DNA of 64,000 nt from positions 116,581 to 180,580 of the forward strand of contig JAVXUO010001155.1 in the NCBI GenBank assembly GCA_033065855.1, written 5' to 3'. Within the stretch, counting starts at the first letter, position 1, and each line of letters opens with the position of its first letter. Origin of the DNA: Escallonia rubra. Its lineage: Eukaryota; Streptophyta; Magnoliopsida; Escalloniales; Escalloniaceae. Below the pieces are notes generated by a model. The model had not been told where the DNA came from, made no database searches, and saw nothing but the letters and a program-made list of their open reading frames with translations. Below, in pieces: positions 1-11,202 of the stretch. Both the position numbers and the translations under genes were made by a program.

Positions 1-1700
1 TCCTAACCTACTCAGGTACTCTCGACTAATCAAGAGATTGATGTGCAAGTTTCCACGGTTGAAAAATATTTTATATTTTTGATAAACTTTGAAAAATTCG
101 TATATTTTTTGTAAACTTTGAAAATTTCGTTAACAAAGTAGATTTTAATATAATACAAACTTGTTCAAAACCAATGCTCCATACCAAACAAACATAAGCG
201 CCTATTTAATATGAACCGTAAGAAAATTGTACTATATCCCCTTCATGTTTGGTTGTGATGTGGTTCTCCCCTTTCTTTCATTTAAACCGAAATCCTTGAA
301 TTAATTCCCATTCAAATTAGAATCTATTCCGACAGGTCCAAGACGTAGAGTGGTGGGACAATGTAACGCAATTGCAATTTTTGTTGCCTCCAGAAGTGTG
401 AGGCCTGGGCAACAAGGCTTGAGGTGTCCCCAATAAAGATTACAGTTGACAGTACCGTCAAAATTGTGACTTATATATGTGACTTCATAGAGGCTGACAA
501 TTGTCGCGTACTGTTTTAGAAAGAGACCAATTTTTGAGGTCATGCCATGAAGGCGCTTACAGAGCACTTATGGGACGCTCACTTGGCGATGATTGGGCGA
601 GGTCTCCAAAAATTTTCCGCATATCTCTACACACTTTCTTCTTGTAAATAGAAGGGATATTCTAAAACTAATAGAGAAGTTTAGAATAATAGAGAATGGT
701 AAAGAAACATATAAATATCTAAAGAGATTTCTAGAGGGTAGATGCAAACCGTATGATTGAATGTATCCCCACCGTCCTTCAGGAGGTAGAGTAGTATATA
801 TAGCCAAGACTTCACTTGGCCAAGGCATGAGGGGAGCGATCCTAGACAATTCAAGCAATATGGTTCTTTCTTGCTAGGCTTTTCACCCTCAATCCGGACT
901 CTCTTTAGGCAATGACTTTAATAGTCAACCGATGAAACGAAGCACATGGATGAGAGCCTTTAGCCTTATCTTATGGTAGAGATCTCAGTACCTGATCAAG
1001 TGCATAAAAGTGTATGTATACATATTTGCTTCACAGTCACAAGGAGAACCTTGCGAGATGTTTTTCACCAAAACACGGACCAAAATATACAAGGAAAACA
1101 AACATCAGGAGACCAAACACAAGTTTTAGCAACAAAAGGCGCCTTTAGCGGCTGACACCAGCGGTGCAGTTCACTCTTGAATCTAGAGGATCCCTTTCCT
1201 AGCAGCAGTAGTCAAGGTTTCATTGACATGGAATTGGCGTACCAAGATTGAAAGAAACAGACTTTCGGGAACAACAAATAAATAGTACTATACTTATTGT
1301 TGTTTAGGAAAATGGGATTGCATTGCAATATTACGAGACGTTCACCCTTCACTGTTGAGGAAAAATATTATCATTGCATGCGTATCTGATTGTCCCTTAG
1401 TAAGCATGCATATATATTCTTACAGTAATAGTGATGCACTTCTTGATATCCATAATTGTTAGGGTAAAACAATGTCAGTTCCGTGAGAACAATGTAACAG
1501 AATGTCTCGTGCTTCATGTCATGCATTGTTTGACTAATATGTAAAAACAACACCAATCAGTTACAAATATGGTTTCATCATGTTTGTGTTGAAGTTCTCA
1601 TTCGACTATTTTCGAGAGGAATCAAACACCCACTGATAATGGTAAATTACAGATTGAGAACATAATCTATGCACCAAATTTGCTGAACAATCGAAAAGGA
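1..1700. other. AT-rich stretch with no recognised gene
   Basis: This would lie downstream of the last recognisable exon of the EDM2-like gene on the minus strand. The ORFs here are short and match no family I know. Later PHD-finger and methyltransferase-like exons expected of EDM2 were not found, so they are either lost, further to the left of the window, or too decayed to see. Confidence 0.4.
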
Positions 1701-1707
1701 TTAAAAC

Positions 1708-4700
1708 CTCTGCACCAGAAGACTCGCTAGAAGAGCCCAACAACATGCCACAAGCGAAGCACTGATGTTGCTGATATTGACAATTTTTGCACAAGAAACT
1801 TGGCATAGCCTGCATACAACCAAACATAAGTTAATCGTGCAAAAGCTCAATTTAGGTACTAATCGGCTCGAAGATTAATACGATGAAAGAAGGTATGTAC
1901 TTCAACTTGAGCATCAGTAAATCCAAGCGATTCGCAAAAAGATTCAGCTCCAGCATCTGCAGTTGCATGGAAGGATCTTATGCACCTCCCTTCACAACTG
2001 CATAATACGGGGTGTCAAGAAGATAAAAATTTTAAAGGTAAAGAATCTACTAAAAACATCTCCAGATCTACAAGAGTGTTGAATATTAACCTTGTAAGGA
2101 CCCCAAAACAAGATAATGAGGAAGGACTACTGTATTGCTAGCTTTTGCAACATATAGTTGTATGGCTCTGTCAAGTTACCATCTGCTTTAAAAGCTTAAG
2201 CTCCCAACAACGTATATCATGCTTTAGCATTCCCCTCCCCCAATTACCCCCAATTACATGTGGAGAAACAGATAAACAAAATAGGGGACCAAATGCAAGC
2301 CAAGCGGCTTGAACCCAAGACCCTGCCAAACCAGAGCTCTGAGACTGTGTTAAGTTATCATCTGCCCTAAAAGCTTAAGCCATTAAAGAATAGGCCCAAC
2401 AACATATATCATGCATTAACATGCTATATTAGGTTTTCTAGCACCCTTCACCCTCTTACATTGTTGAGTATATTTAGTCTTTGAGGCCCTCTTTACACAT
2501 CGTCCATCGAGAAGTTGGGCATATTGGGGTTCTGAAGCTGAGATTAATGCTCGCCAGCATAATCTTCACTTATTTGTTTATGGTTGAATTTTGATCCTAT
2601 CCTCGTCCGTGAGTGTAGGCACAGCTGAACCACTTAACTTCTGACCTTCTGACTTCATTGTAGTTGCTTTGTTTGATTACTATTATCGTTTAGTTCCTTG
2701 TCGTATTGCTAGTCAGGCTCAATTGGGGACATAGCTGTTTTGTTATTCTGAATAGGATTATAAAAGATGTTACCATCAAAAGAGATTGAAAATTTTGCTG
2801 GGAAAATTGCTTTTAGTTTGTGCTGTGCCAAGATGCGTGCTTTGTTGCAACAAGGACTATCAAAAGATAATTTTGGTAAACCAATAAATAAATCACCGAA
2901 AATTGAGTTAGAAGACCTAAACAATAAGAATTGCACCAATGAAGACACAACACCAAAAGTCGCGACTAACACTTGAAAGAAGTCTCTAGCCAATAAGGTG
3001 TGCCTCAGTCTATACATTTGAAATGACGCCAGGTACAGCCAAAGAGATCACATAGATAAATGCAACACAGTCACTACTGCTTACAATTGGCTAATGATAT
3101 GTTTTGGACAGGCAGAATAAGCAACGTATTTATTGTGTTATGCACCTCGGTTGTTACTGCTATCTTACATGAGGTATGCTGTTACAATAATGTCGCAAAA
3201 CTTTGCTGTTATGAGGGGTTTCACTGTGTGCGCGGAGATGGAAGGGACATCCTAGCTACTTAATTAAGACAAAGACTTCCATTCAGACACGGGTAGGAAG
3301 CGATAGAAATTACATGCTTACCAGGGAAGTTGACCATTATTGTCGCAAAGTGCACAAATATAGTCAAAAAGCCCATCTGGCTGTTATCACATTCATCATC
3401 ACCATCATTGATATCATATACATCAACAAAAAAATCGTATCCTTTGGTTGTCCGATTCTCCTGAAACACGAAGCAAAGCACAGATTCTAAGTAATAAACA
3501 ATTAATAGAACATCAAATGGATAACAAAATAGTGCCAACATGTAACCGAGATCTAAACAATTGGACTGACCTCATTAAAAGTTCCCTTTGTCCCAGGCAT
3601 CTCCAAGAGAATTGTAGTCAAATACTGTTGAAGGCACTACTTTCGTGAGCACAACATTTTAAGAGTCTATAGACTAGCAAGCCTGATAAAATGTAGATCC
3701 TTACCAAGTACACGAGATGTACGGGTTAAAGTAGAAAGATATGCTAATAAAAGATGTTAACATACCTTGACCGTTTAATTTTCAATTTTAGAGAGCAGAT
3801 TAATCCTATTGTGCAATGGCATCCCTCAAGAGAAGCTTTCAACTTTCATTACCTTTCTTTTGTGTGTTTCTGCGTAGCTTTTTTACAAGTGTTGGCAACA
3901 TAAGGCCATTGTATATTCCTAGGAGTCTAAAACTCCTTTGAACTACAATAGGAAACGATTAGGAGATGTTTTATATACATCGTAGAATCAGACAAGCCGC
4001 TTTATGATGTAGAACTCTTTTCTCTCTCTCTTCTTTCTTTTCTTGCATGTATGCAGCTAAGTGCTGACAATATGACATCCATTTTTTTTAGTCTAAAACT
4101 TGCCTGAACTCTATAATGCTTATGCATTTATCCCGAAAACATAACAGCAAACTTGTTTGCAGTACAAAATTCGAATACATGATTTGCTTCGTGCACAACT
4201 GGCCCAACCTTTTTCATCTGACATCAAGATAATCAAACTAGAGTAATATGCATATGTGACAACCTAACTTGCCTATGATAACAGGGTTTATAATATCGAT
4301 CATCAGTAATAAGGATATAGCCATACGACTAAAAAGACCCTAAGACTACTACACAAGCTATTGTTCTTACATTTCTAGGACAAAGGTGAATCAAGGCCCA
4401 GCCTGTTTCCATGGACTTATATAAGTTGAACAAACCTGAGACTTCGCCAAATCTTTGTCCCTCAGCGCAGCTTGTTTAACTAACAGCATGTGGTCCAACA
4501 GATCATTCTCAGAAGGTTAAGCTTCATGCGAGCTGTACAGTTGGTTAATCACTAGACTTGCACCAGAAAAGAAAAAAAAGAGAGAAAAAAAAAGGCGAGG
4601 CACCAAAATATCCGGCCTGCAATACCTGAAAGCTTTCAGCATGTGGTTCCATAAGGCATCTCTAGATACCTCTGGATTCTTTTTCACATGATGGAGGCAG

Positions 4701-5035
4701 TGAATTGTGATCAAAATGGTCTTGATAGTGTCTTGAAAGCTCTTCCTTGGCCTTTGGAGCTTTATCCACCAATTTTCCTTCGTAAGCACATAAATTTCAG
4801 GCAGCACATAAGAAAGTTCTAACTTCCAAGCTATAACCTTCTTATATATTTGCTGAAGCCCATCATCTGCAGTTCCACGTAAGAAAGCCTGTGTACTCAA
4901 GCCTTCTGGAGTCTCATCGTTGCTCCATTGAAGTGGCAAAACAGAAAATGAGACCGGTTGTCCCTTCTCGTCAACAAAATGGTAATCTGTCACACAATCT
5001 GGGAGAACCTCAACCTCCTCGTCGGAAGATGCCAT
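1708..5035 (-). pseudogene. EDM2-like: EDM2-like PHD-finger protein, 5' exons, broken
   Basis: EDM2 is a plant nuclear PHD-finger protein that controls heterochromatin marks and polyadenylation at genes containing transposons. Five exons can be read on the minus strand with GT-AG borders: 5035-4626, 4532-4436, 3624-3571, 3460-3322 and 1997-1901, followed by a sixth at 1809-about 1708. Exon 1 begins MASSDEEVEVLPD and carries the family N-terminal block (VSFSVLPLQWS, LTKENWWIKLQRPRKS). Exon 4 encodes LFDYICALCDNNGQLP and exon 5 CCEGRCIRSFHATADAG, the first PHD-like zinc region; exon 6 continues with FLCKNCQYQQHQCFACG. Two lesions are seen. A TAA at 4517-4519 in exon 2 falls where relatives, as I recall them, have a lysine codon. 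One base is missing near 3377-3380 (CAGATGGG where CAGGATGGG would keep frame). Conserved cysteines in the end of exon 6 also look degraded. I call it a pseudogene or null allele, though an assembly error cannot be excluded for either change. Confidence 0.8.
1998..3321 (-). other. Large intron of EDM2-like gene with SINE-like direct repeats
   Basis: This intron separates the two halves of the first PHD-like region. It contains two related blocks (about 2171-2231 and 2339-2416) sharing the words CTAAAAGCTTAAGC and ATATATCATGC. Between them, on the minus strand, is GGGTTCAAGCC, which resembles a pol III B box. This suggests a decayed tRNA-derived SINE, but I see no clear A box or poly-A tail. 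Confidence 0.35.
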
Positions 5036-6420
5036 TGGGTGGATATTAACACTGTAACGTGGGTTTCAAATAGTTTGCCCAATCAATGCAAAATCAAATT
5101 TATAGTGGACAAAAAACTTTCAAAAATTTTGGACAATCACTTTTGTGTCTTTCAAATCAGTCGATTGTGGACAGCTTATTGTATATTAATGCCGGCCCAC
5201 TAACTACAAGTGCCCCTTACAACTGGGAAAAACTTTGAGCCTTGAGCATGAATCAAGGAAAACTTTTAGTCTTGACACGACACGAGATAAGTACGGGCTA
5301 CGACTTTCATTTGCATAAACACGTTTTTCTCAGAGAAAATGGCATTGATATTCTGAAATTCATTACAAGCGCAGGCATACTATTTTACTCAAGTATGCAT
5401 GCAAACACCACAAGTACAGGCACATGATCAACACCACGCACGCACTAATTAAATTGTAATCCAAATTAGGCGAAACTCTAAGCCTAACTTTCTGCAGAAA
5501 AACACGAAAATTCTGTTGGCTGGTTGTAGAGCTGAAACAGGTTAGATAACACTCAAAGAAGTAGTTTTAAGGATGCTAAATAGGCCTGCATTTCAGCAGC
5601 TAACAAGAGGAGAACACAGCTGAGTAAACAGAGCAGAAAGCAGGGGAAAATGGACTGATTTTTTACTCAAAGTCATTCTTCAGTTCTTACACTAATTTCA
5701 GCACAACACACATGCTAGAACCTCCTTTTTGCACTAATAACAAGCTAACAAGTGGCCTACATGCAATACCCAAGTTAACTCATCTCAATAACCTCACACA
5801 AGACATAACCAAGGTTAACAAAAGCAAAATAGGTAACACTAACAAGTTAGGACAGCACATTACATATCAACATATTCATATCATTTGTACATCAACGAAA
5901 TCTCTAGCATACATACATGCACGAGATGTCGCTATTTACGCTAATGTGACAAAAAATACGCAGCGACGCACGGACGAAAATGAAGGCCAGGAAGGAAGAG
6001 AGAGAGAGAGAGATTACACCGGAAGAAGCCACGTCAGCCAGCAAGAGCTGCACAATGAGCTTTTTTACCTACAGAGCACAAAAAATCATCAGTTCATTTT
6101 AGGACATAAACTTACGTCAAAATTAGCAGAAAATCGGTAGTTAATGATAAGAAAGAGAGATTAGCAAGAACAAAACGAACAGCTTTCTTTATCTTACTGT
6201 TGCTGAAAGTACAGCGGCTGAAAAGGTGAAGAAAGAAACGGAAATTTTGAAGAAACTGCAGGAGAAGGTGGAGAGAGGAAGGAACGGAAGGGTTTGAAGG
6301 AATTGGGAAAGTGAAATCGAAGTTTTCTTACCAGCTGTTTTTGCTTCTTCAGTGAAGCACGGAGGTGGTGTGACTACGTTGTTTGAGGCACACATTGTCT
6401 TCACATTTTTTGCAATGGCT
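5036..6420 (-). promoter_or_regulatory. Upstream region and probable 5' leader of the EDM2-like gene
   Basis: No coding region is recognised here. On the minus strand, 6404-6189 is a pyrimidine-rich stretch of the kind seen in plant 5' UTRs. It ends in a possible splice donor (CAGCAACA followed by GTAAGAT, near 6196-6190). That would fit a 5' UTR intron reaching towards the start codon at 5035. A GA microsatellite lies at 5998-6014. These are inferences from composition only. Confidence 0.3.
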
Positions 6421-7749
6421 GATTATTTTATTATTTTTGTGCCCGTTTCGGCTTTGTGAATGGACTTTTGTTTTTTTTTCGGGCGTTTTGGACTTTTGGG
6501 CCTATGACCAACCTGAGCGGATGACGGTTGGACAAGCGATCCATAAACTTCGGATTTAGGAGACGTACCCCATGTGAGAGGCCTATTTGTACTATTTCAT
6601 ACTCTCATCCCTCTGCATTTTTTATTTCTATTTTGTAGCTACTTTAACTATTTATGTGTGAAGGTACCATAATACCGCTAAAATCCCTTTGATTGTTTGC
6701 TCTGAGTCCCACCCTAGCCAAATGCAACCCCACCCTTTTCCCTTTACCAACGACATTCCCACCTACCGCCCTACTCAAAGACACAATATCCACCACCACC
6801 ATCATCAATAGGCGAAATCAGTGATTGAGTGCCGGTGTCAAGGCTATGATGGTGTTGCTGGTGGTGGAGGACGATGTTATAGTGGTTCGGCGGTGGTCCT
6901 GGGTTATGAATGGCGGTGGAGAGAAAAAAGAAAAGATGGTGGGTGTGGCTGTATTGGTAGTTAAGGGTGGCGTTGCAGTGGTAAGGTGGCGGTACTACGT
7001 CGCGCATGGTGGTGGAGAGATTTCCTATGATGGTTTTGTGGTGGAGTGGCATCTGTATAGGTGCGACTATGTGGGTCAAGATACGACCCAAGGAGATGAA
7101 AACTGAAGTGTTTGGTAGTTGAAGGTGGCGTTGAAGTGGTACAATGGCGGTAGTTGGTTGTGCTTGGTGGTGGTGAGAAGACCAATGGTTATTTTATAGT
7201 GAAGTGGTGGCTGTGTGGGTGCGACTATCTAGTCATGATACGGCTAGAGGAAATAAGATTTGAGGTGTTTGGTTGTGGCCATGGTGGCTGCGATGGGAGG
7301 CGTGTTTCTTCGTGGTGGCACTAGAGGTGAGCACCAAATCATTCAAACTGATTCGAACCGCTTAAACCGATTTAACTGAACCGATCCAATACAAATCGTT
7401 CGAAAATCTTAATGGTTCAGTTTCACATTTCTTGAACAGATCTCAGCTCAGTTCAGTTCACGGATCAATCTTTTAAAATCGATTATGAACCGAAAACCGA
7501 CCTATTATATATTAATTTATTTCCAGTGAAAGTCGTTTCCACATACATGATATTAAGTAAAGCCAAATAAATTAAACTTTGAATGTTAAATGATAATAAA
7601 ATAACGAGAGTACTTATTAACACAAAAGTCTATTGAGCAATATCTATTGTATATTCACTCATTATTTCATGTGCATCAATGACAAAGGCATTTTTTAGTT
7701 TTCATTGTAATTCATAATTGGAATAATACTTATATTTTATGTTTACACT
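6421..7749. other. Low-complexity and decayed transposon-like DNA
   Basis: 6770-7330 is rich in GGTGG/CCACC words and gives spurious ORFs on both strands. 7320-7510 has a TAGAGGTGAGCA start followed by repeated AACCGA/TTCGAACC words, which resembles a plant hAT terminus, but no opposite end was found. No gene is supported. Confidence 0.35.
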
Positions 7750-8911
7750 AACACTTAGAGATGATTTGTGGGACTTGGCACACAAAAAAGACTCTCTATG
7801 GGTCAAGTGGTGTCATATGTATATAATAAAAAATAGGCACATGTGGTCTTTCAAACCACCTTCTACCTTATCTTGGACTTGGTGCAAAATTTTGAAATTA
7901 AGGAACCAGATGCAATAAATGTGCACATATAAAGTAGGTAGTGGTTTGAGTACATGGCTGTGGCTGGATAGATGGTCAAAAGGTGAGAGTTTTGTATCTC
8001 AATTTAGTCAAAGAGTTGTGTATGAATCTGGTATGCCCTTGGATGCAAAGGTTGCTGATAAAATGGAAGATAATAGATGGAGACTTTCGCCTAGCAGATC
8101 TCTAGCATTGATGGAATTGAATAGTACCATCAACTCAATGGAAATGCCTTCAGCACATTCACAAGATCAGGTGCTATGGGATTGCCATCCAAGTGGCAAA
8201 TTCACAATTAACAGTGCATGGAATGCTATGAGAACCAAATCAGATAATGTAGTTTGGGCAAAAATATTGTGGTTTAATGGACATATCCCAAGATGCTCAA
8301 TGATTTGTTGGATGTTGTGCAAAAGGGGGTTGAGAACCAAGGATAGACTGAAGCAATGGAAACTGTTGCAGAATGATATATGCAGTCTATGCTATACTCA
8401 CCAGGAAACTAGTGACCATCTATTTCTACAATGCCCATATTCTCAACATATATGGAGGATGGTATGTGAAAGAACAGGAATCCCTGAACCTCAACATAAC
8501 TGGAGTCAGTAGATACAGTTGGTGTCCACAGTTTGCAAGGCAAAAAGTTTCAAGGCCAAAATCAGGAAGATGGCATTCACTATTGCAGTGTATGGCATAT
8601 GGAAGGAAAGGAATGTCATAATTTTTAAGAGGAAACAAGCACCCCCAGAAAGCTGCTTCTATGTAATGAAGAAATGGCTGCAGTATGGGGATCAAAGCTG
8701 GGGTCACATAGTTGATAAACCACAGAACAGACAGTTGTGCCTTGACTGGGAAATTAACATGCAATTGCTGAGAGAAAGATGGTAGCCTACAAAACCAGGA
8801 TAATACAAATGTATATGGCATTGTATAGATCTATGATACTAAACATGTAAAGTGTAAAGTTTGTGCATCTATGGAATAAAGGACTTTCATAAAAAAAAAC
8901 ACTTAGAGATG
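7750..8911 (+). mobile_element. 5'-truncated LINE with 14-bp target site duplication
   Basis: The insertion runs from about 7764 to 8897. It is flanked by identical copies of AACACTTAGAGATG at 7750-7763 and 8898-8911, the second directly after an A-rich tail. This is the signature of target-primed reverse transcription by a non-LTR retrotransposon. The body holds only the 3' end of ORF2, and the catalytic RT core and endonuclease are absent, as expected of 5' truncation. The exact duplication suggests a fairly recent insertion. Confidence 0.9.
7919..8785 (+). pseudogene. LINE ORF2 C-terminus with zf-RVT zinc-binding domain
   Basis: The frame from 7919 encodes the C-terminal part of a plant LINE reverse transcriptase protein. 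It includes WLWLDRW, VLWDCHPSGKFTINSAWNAM and the zinc-binding pattern CSLCYTHQETSDHLFLQC (CX2CX7HX4C), all typical of the zf-RVT family. A TAG at 8510-8512 ends the frame. Family-like sequence (KMAFTIAVYGIWKERNVIIF) then continues from 8519 in another frame, so the end is probably disrupted as well. With no RT core present the product cannot be an active enzyme. It is the dead end-piece of the LINE described above. Confidence 0.85.
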
Positions 8912-8934
8912 TTGAATGTAACAAGATTACGTGC

Positions 8935-8992
8935 AATTTAGATAAACTATAACTTAAATTTTTAATAATCTAAGTTATAGTTTATCTAAATT
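8935..8992. repeat. Perfect 22-bp inverted repeat with 14-base loop
   Basis: The arms are 8935-8956 and 8971-8992. They are exact reverse complements, beginning AATTTAGATAAACTATAACT on the left. The structure lies 24 bases beyond the LINE's 3' target duplication and is AT-rich. It could be a small MITE remnant or a hairpin-forming RNA. No flanking duplication is obvious. Confidence 0.85.
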
Positions 8993-9168
8993 AAATTATT
9001 CAAAACTTAGGTAAAATATAAATTTAGTTATGAATAATAGTAGGCTGGTGATTTCTAGAGAGAGAAGCTCATTCTTCTTTCTAGGTTTCTTGTTTATCCA
9101 AAATTTCATGCAAAATCCTGTGAGGATTTCTACAACGCATTGGTCAAGATTTTCTTCAAGGAGAATGC

Positions 9169-9820
9169 TGTCATGACCTCAGGTCATGAACAAGCAATTC
9201 CGAGGCAGAACAAGGAAGAGGTGGTGGAGGGAGCTATGGAATAGGACATGGACAATGCAGCCCAACCCACGAGGATTAGAATTCGCATCCAACGACCAGT
9301 TCCAGGTTTGACAACTAACAAGGAAGGGGAGATTGCTGTTGCAGCTGCTCAGGGGGAAGAAGACTACACTCACGCGCCAAAGTCATACGGTGCCGTTAAA
9401 GGAAAAGAAGACTACACTCACGCGCCCAAGTCATACGGTGCCGTTAAAGGAAAAGAAGACACCGATTAGAACGATGCCATTTTCTTTAGTTGGTTTTAAT
9501 AATTAGTTAAGTTCTTTAGTGACCAAATACTGTCAGTTGGTTTTGGCGCCTATGCCAAAACCCATTTTTGAATTTTCGCATGTTGTAGATTCACAACACT
9601 TGAAAAAGGGGGAAAGGTCGCATGTAATCGGTGAATGAAAATTCGAACTCTCTCTCCCTCATTTTCTTTCCTTCTCCTCATTTCTCAAAGTTCCTTAATA
9701 AAAATCTTCTCAGATTCTTCTCAAAATTTGTCTTCATTTCTGTTCTATCATATATAATTCTTGAGTAATTGCTAACAATGGAAGATCAAAGGCGTAGCAT
9801 CTCCTCTGATATGCTATAAC
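9169..9820 (+). mobile_element. Probable 5' LTR of a Ty3/gypsy chromovirus-like element
   Basis: A candidate LTR begins TGTCATGACC near 9169 and contains a palindrome (TCATGACCT/AGGTCATGA). It is followed at 9821 by TGGTATTAGAGC, which resembles the common initiator-tRNA-Met primer binding site. The gag ORF starts just downstream. The matching 3' LTR is not in the window, so the borders are inferred. A 48-bp tandem duplication lies inside it. Confidence 0.45.
9358..9456 (+). repeat. Tandem duplication of a 48-bp unit
   Basis: Two adjacent, nearly identical copies encode EDYTHAPKSYGAVKGK twice in the frame open from 9248. The two copies differ by one base (CCAAAG versus CCCAAG). The ORF is short and lies in the putative LTR, so I do not treat it as a gene. 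Confidence 0.8.
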
Positions 9821-9914
9821 TGGTATTAGAGCCTCATTACTGAGGCATGTGCTAGTCTACTATTTCCATTACCTTCCAACAGATTCAAAAATCCTCTTCA
9901 GTTACTGTAAACAA

Positions 9915-10812
9915 ATGCCAAGATCAGTCAAGAATAACCAAGCTACAGATGCCAATCTGCAAGAAGTGCAGGATGCTGTTGACAGTAAGCTGGCTGCTTA
10001 CGACATAAGGATGAGCTCCTTTGAAGCCTCGATTAGTGATCTGCAGAAGAGCAACTCAGTTATGTGCCAAAGCATCGCAGAGCTCAAGTTTGAATTGGTC
10101 AATTTGATAACACAGATGAACTCGAGAAGTGATAATCACTCCAGATCTCACTTCGAGAGGGGGGAAACTAGCCAGAAGAATCCAAGAATTGAGCTCATTT
10201 CCCAGCAAAACACCACTCATCCTAACACAGGTAATCAGTTGCCTAAATTTCCTAAGCTAGCATTTCCCAGATTTGATGGCATAAACCCCAGAGGTTGGGT
10301 TCGTAAATGTGAACAGTACTATGAGTTTTGTCCTATCCACGATGACTACAAAATAGCCTATGCTTCAGTGCATTTTGATGCACAGGCAGAATGCTGGTAT
10401 GCAGCATACATTAAACCCTTGGGTAAAGTGAGTTGGGACAGGTTTGTTAAGGACCTGTACGCTAAATTCTCTTTGACTAATGGAGTCAATGTGATGGGGG
10501 AATTCAACAAATTAATGCAGGTGGGAACAATTGATGATTATTTTAATCAATTTGAAAGTATTAGAGCTCAGGTTGTCCAGGAGTTTGATTACTTAGATGA
10601 GAGTTATTTATGTGTTAGTTTTATTAGGGGACTTAAACCTGAAATTAAGAGTCGGGTTGAGCAATTTGAAGTGGATTCCTCTTCCAAAGCTATTCACATA
10701 GCTAGAAGGGAGGAAATAGCCATACATAGCCTATTCAAAACTCACAAACCTATACACAATACTGCTACCCCAGCCCACCACTACTACTCCAACCCTAAAA
10801 CAAATTTCCTAC
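9915..10812 (+). pseudogene. gag: Ty3/gypsy gag, truncated by a nested LTR element
   Basis: The open frame runs from 9849; the ATG at 9915 (MPRSVKNNQA) is the more likely start. An N-terminal coiled-coil-like stretch is followed by FPKLAFPRFDGINPRGWVRKCEQYY and WYAAYIKPLGKVSWDRFVKDLYAKF, the core of the retrotransposon gag (capsid) family as found in chromoviruses. Gag would assemble the virus-like particle that packages element RNA. The frame stops at 10818 because another LTR element has inserted at 10813. After that insertion, from 14794, a proline-rich stretch typical of the region before the zinc knuckle resumes (FPPVLKPTPVKALPFKP), apparently in a shifted frame. No protease or RT of this element remains. 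Confidence 0.85.
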
Positions 10813-11202
10813 TGATATAACTCCCAATAATTGGGGAATACCCGGCAATCTCAGTCAAACTGGGAGATCAATGATTATCTTATTAGGGATTGTGACGTGA
10901 ACCTCGAGGATCCTAACGCGATCCTAACACATCTGGCCCACGGCCCAGTCCTACTAGGAGTCTTCTCCTACAGCTATATAAATGGGTCTACCCCTCCAGG
11001 TATAGGAGTACTACACACACAGATACACATTGTGTCTTTCATGCTTTTTCAGAGTTATTATCATGTAGCTGCGCTCTGACTTAAGCATCAGAGAGTTCTC
11101 CGCCAGGAACCCCACCTGGCGGTCACTCGTTTTCTGTCTTGCAGGTCATCGGTCCAGGCTCGGGTTCCGTAAAGTATACGGAGCATATTTTTAGCAGCAA
11201 CA
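10813..11202 (+). repeat. 5' LTR of the first LARD-like element
   Basis: It begins TGATATAACT and ends AGCAACA. Relative to the other two copies it lacks an 11-bp repeat near its start. A TATATAAA-like motif (AGCTATATAAAT, about 10973-10984) fits a promoter. Confidence 0.9.

Noticed and set aside
5712-6140. A 142-codon ORF upstream of the EDM2-like gene
   Set aside because: No domain, AT-rich composition and a GA microsatellite inside; no support as a gene.
6771-7185. Overlapping ORFs rich in His, Pro, Val and Gly
   Set aside because: They are products of GGTGG/CCACC low-complexity DNA on both strands.
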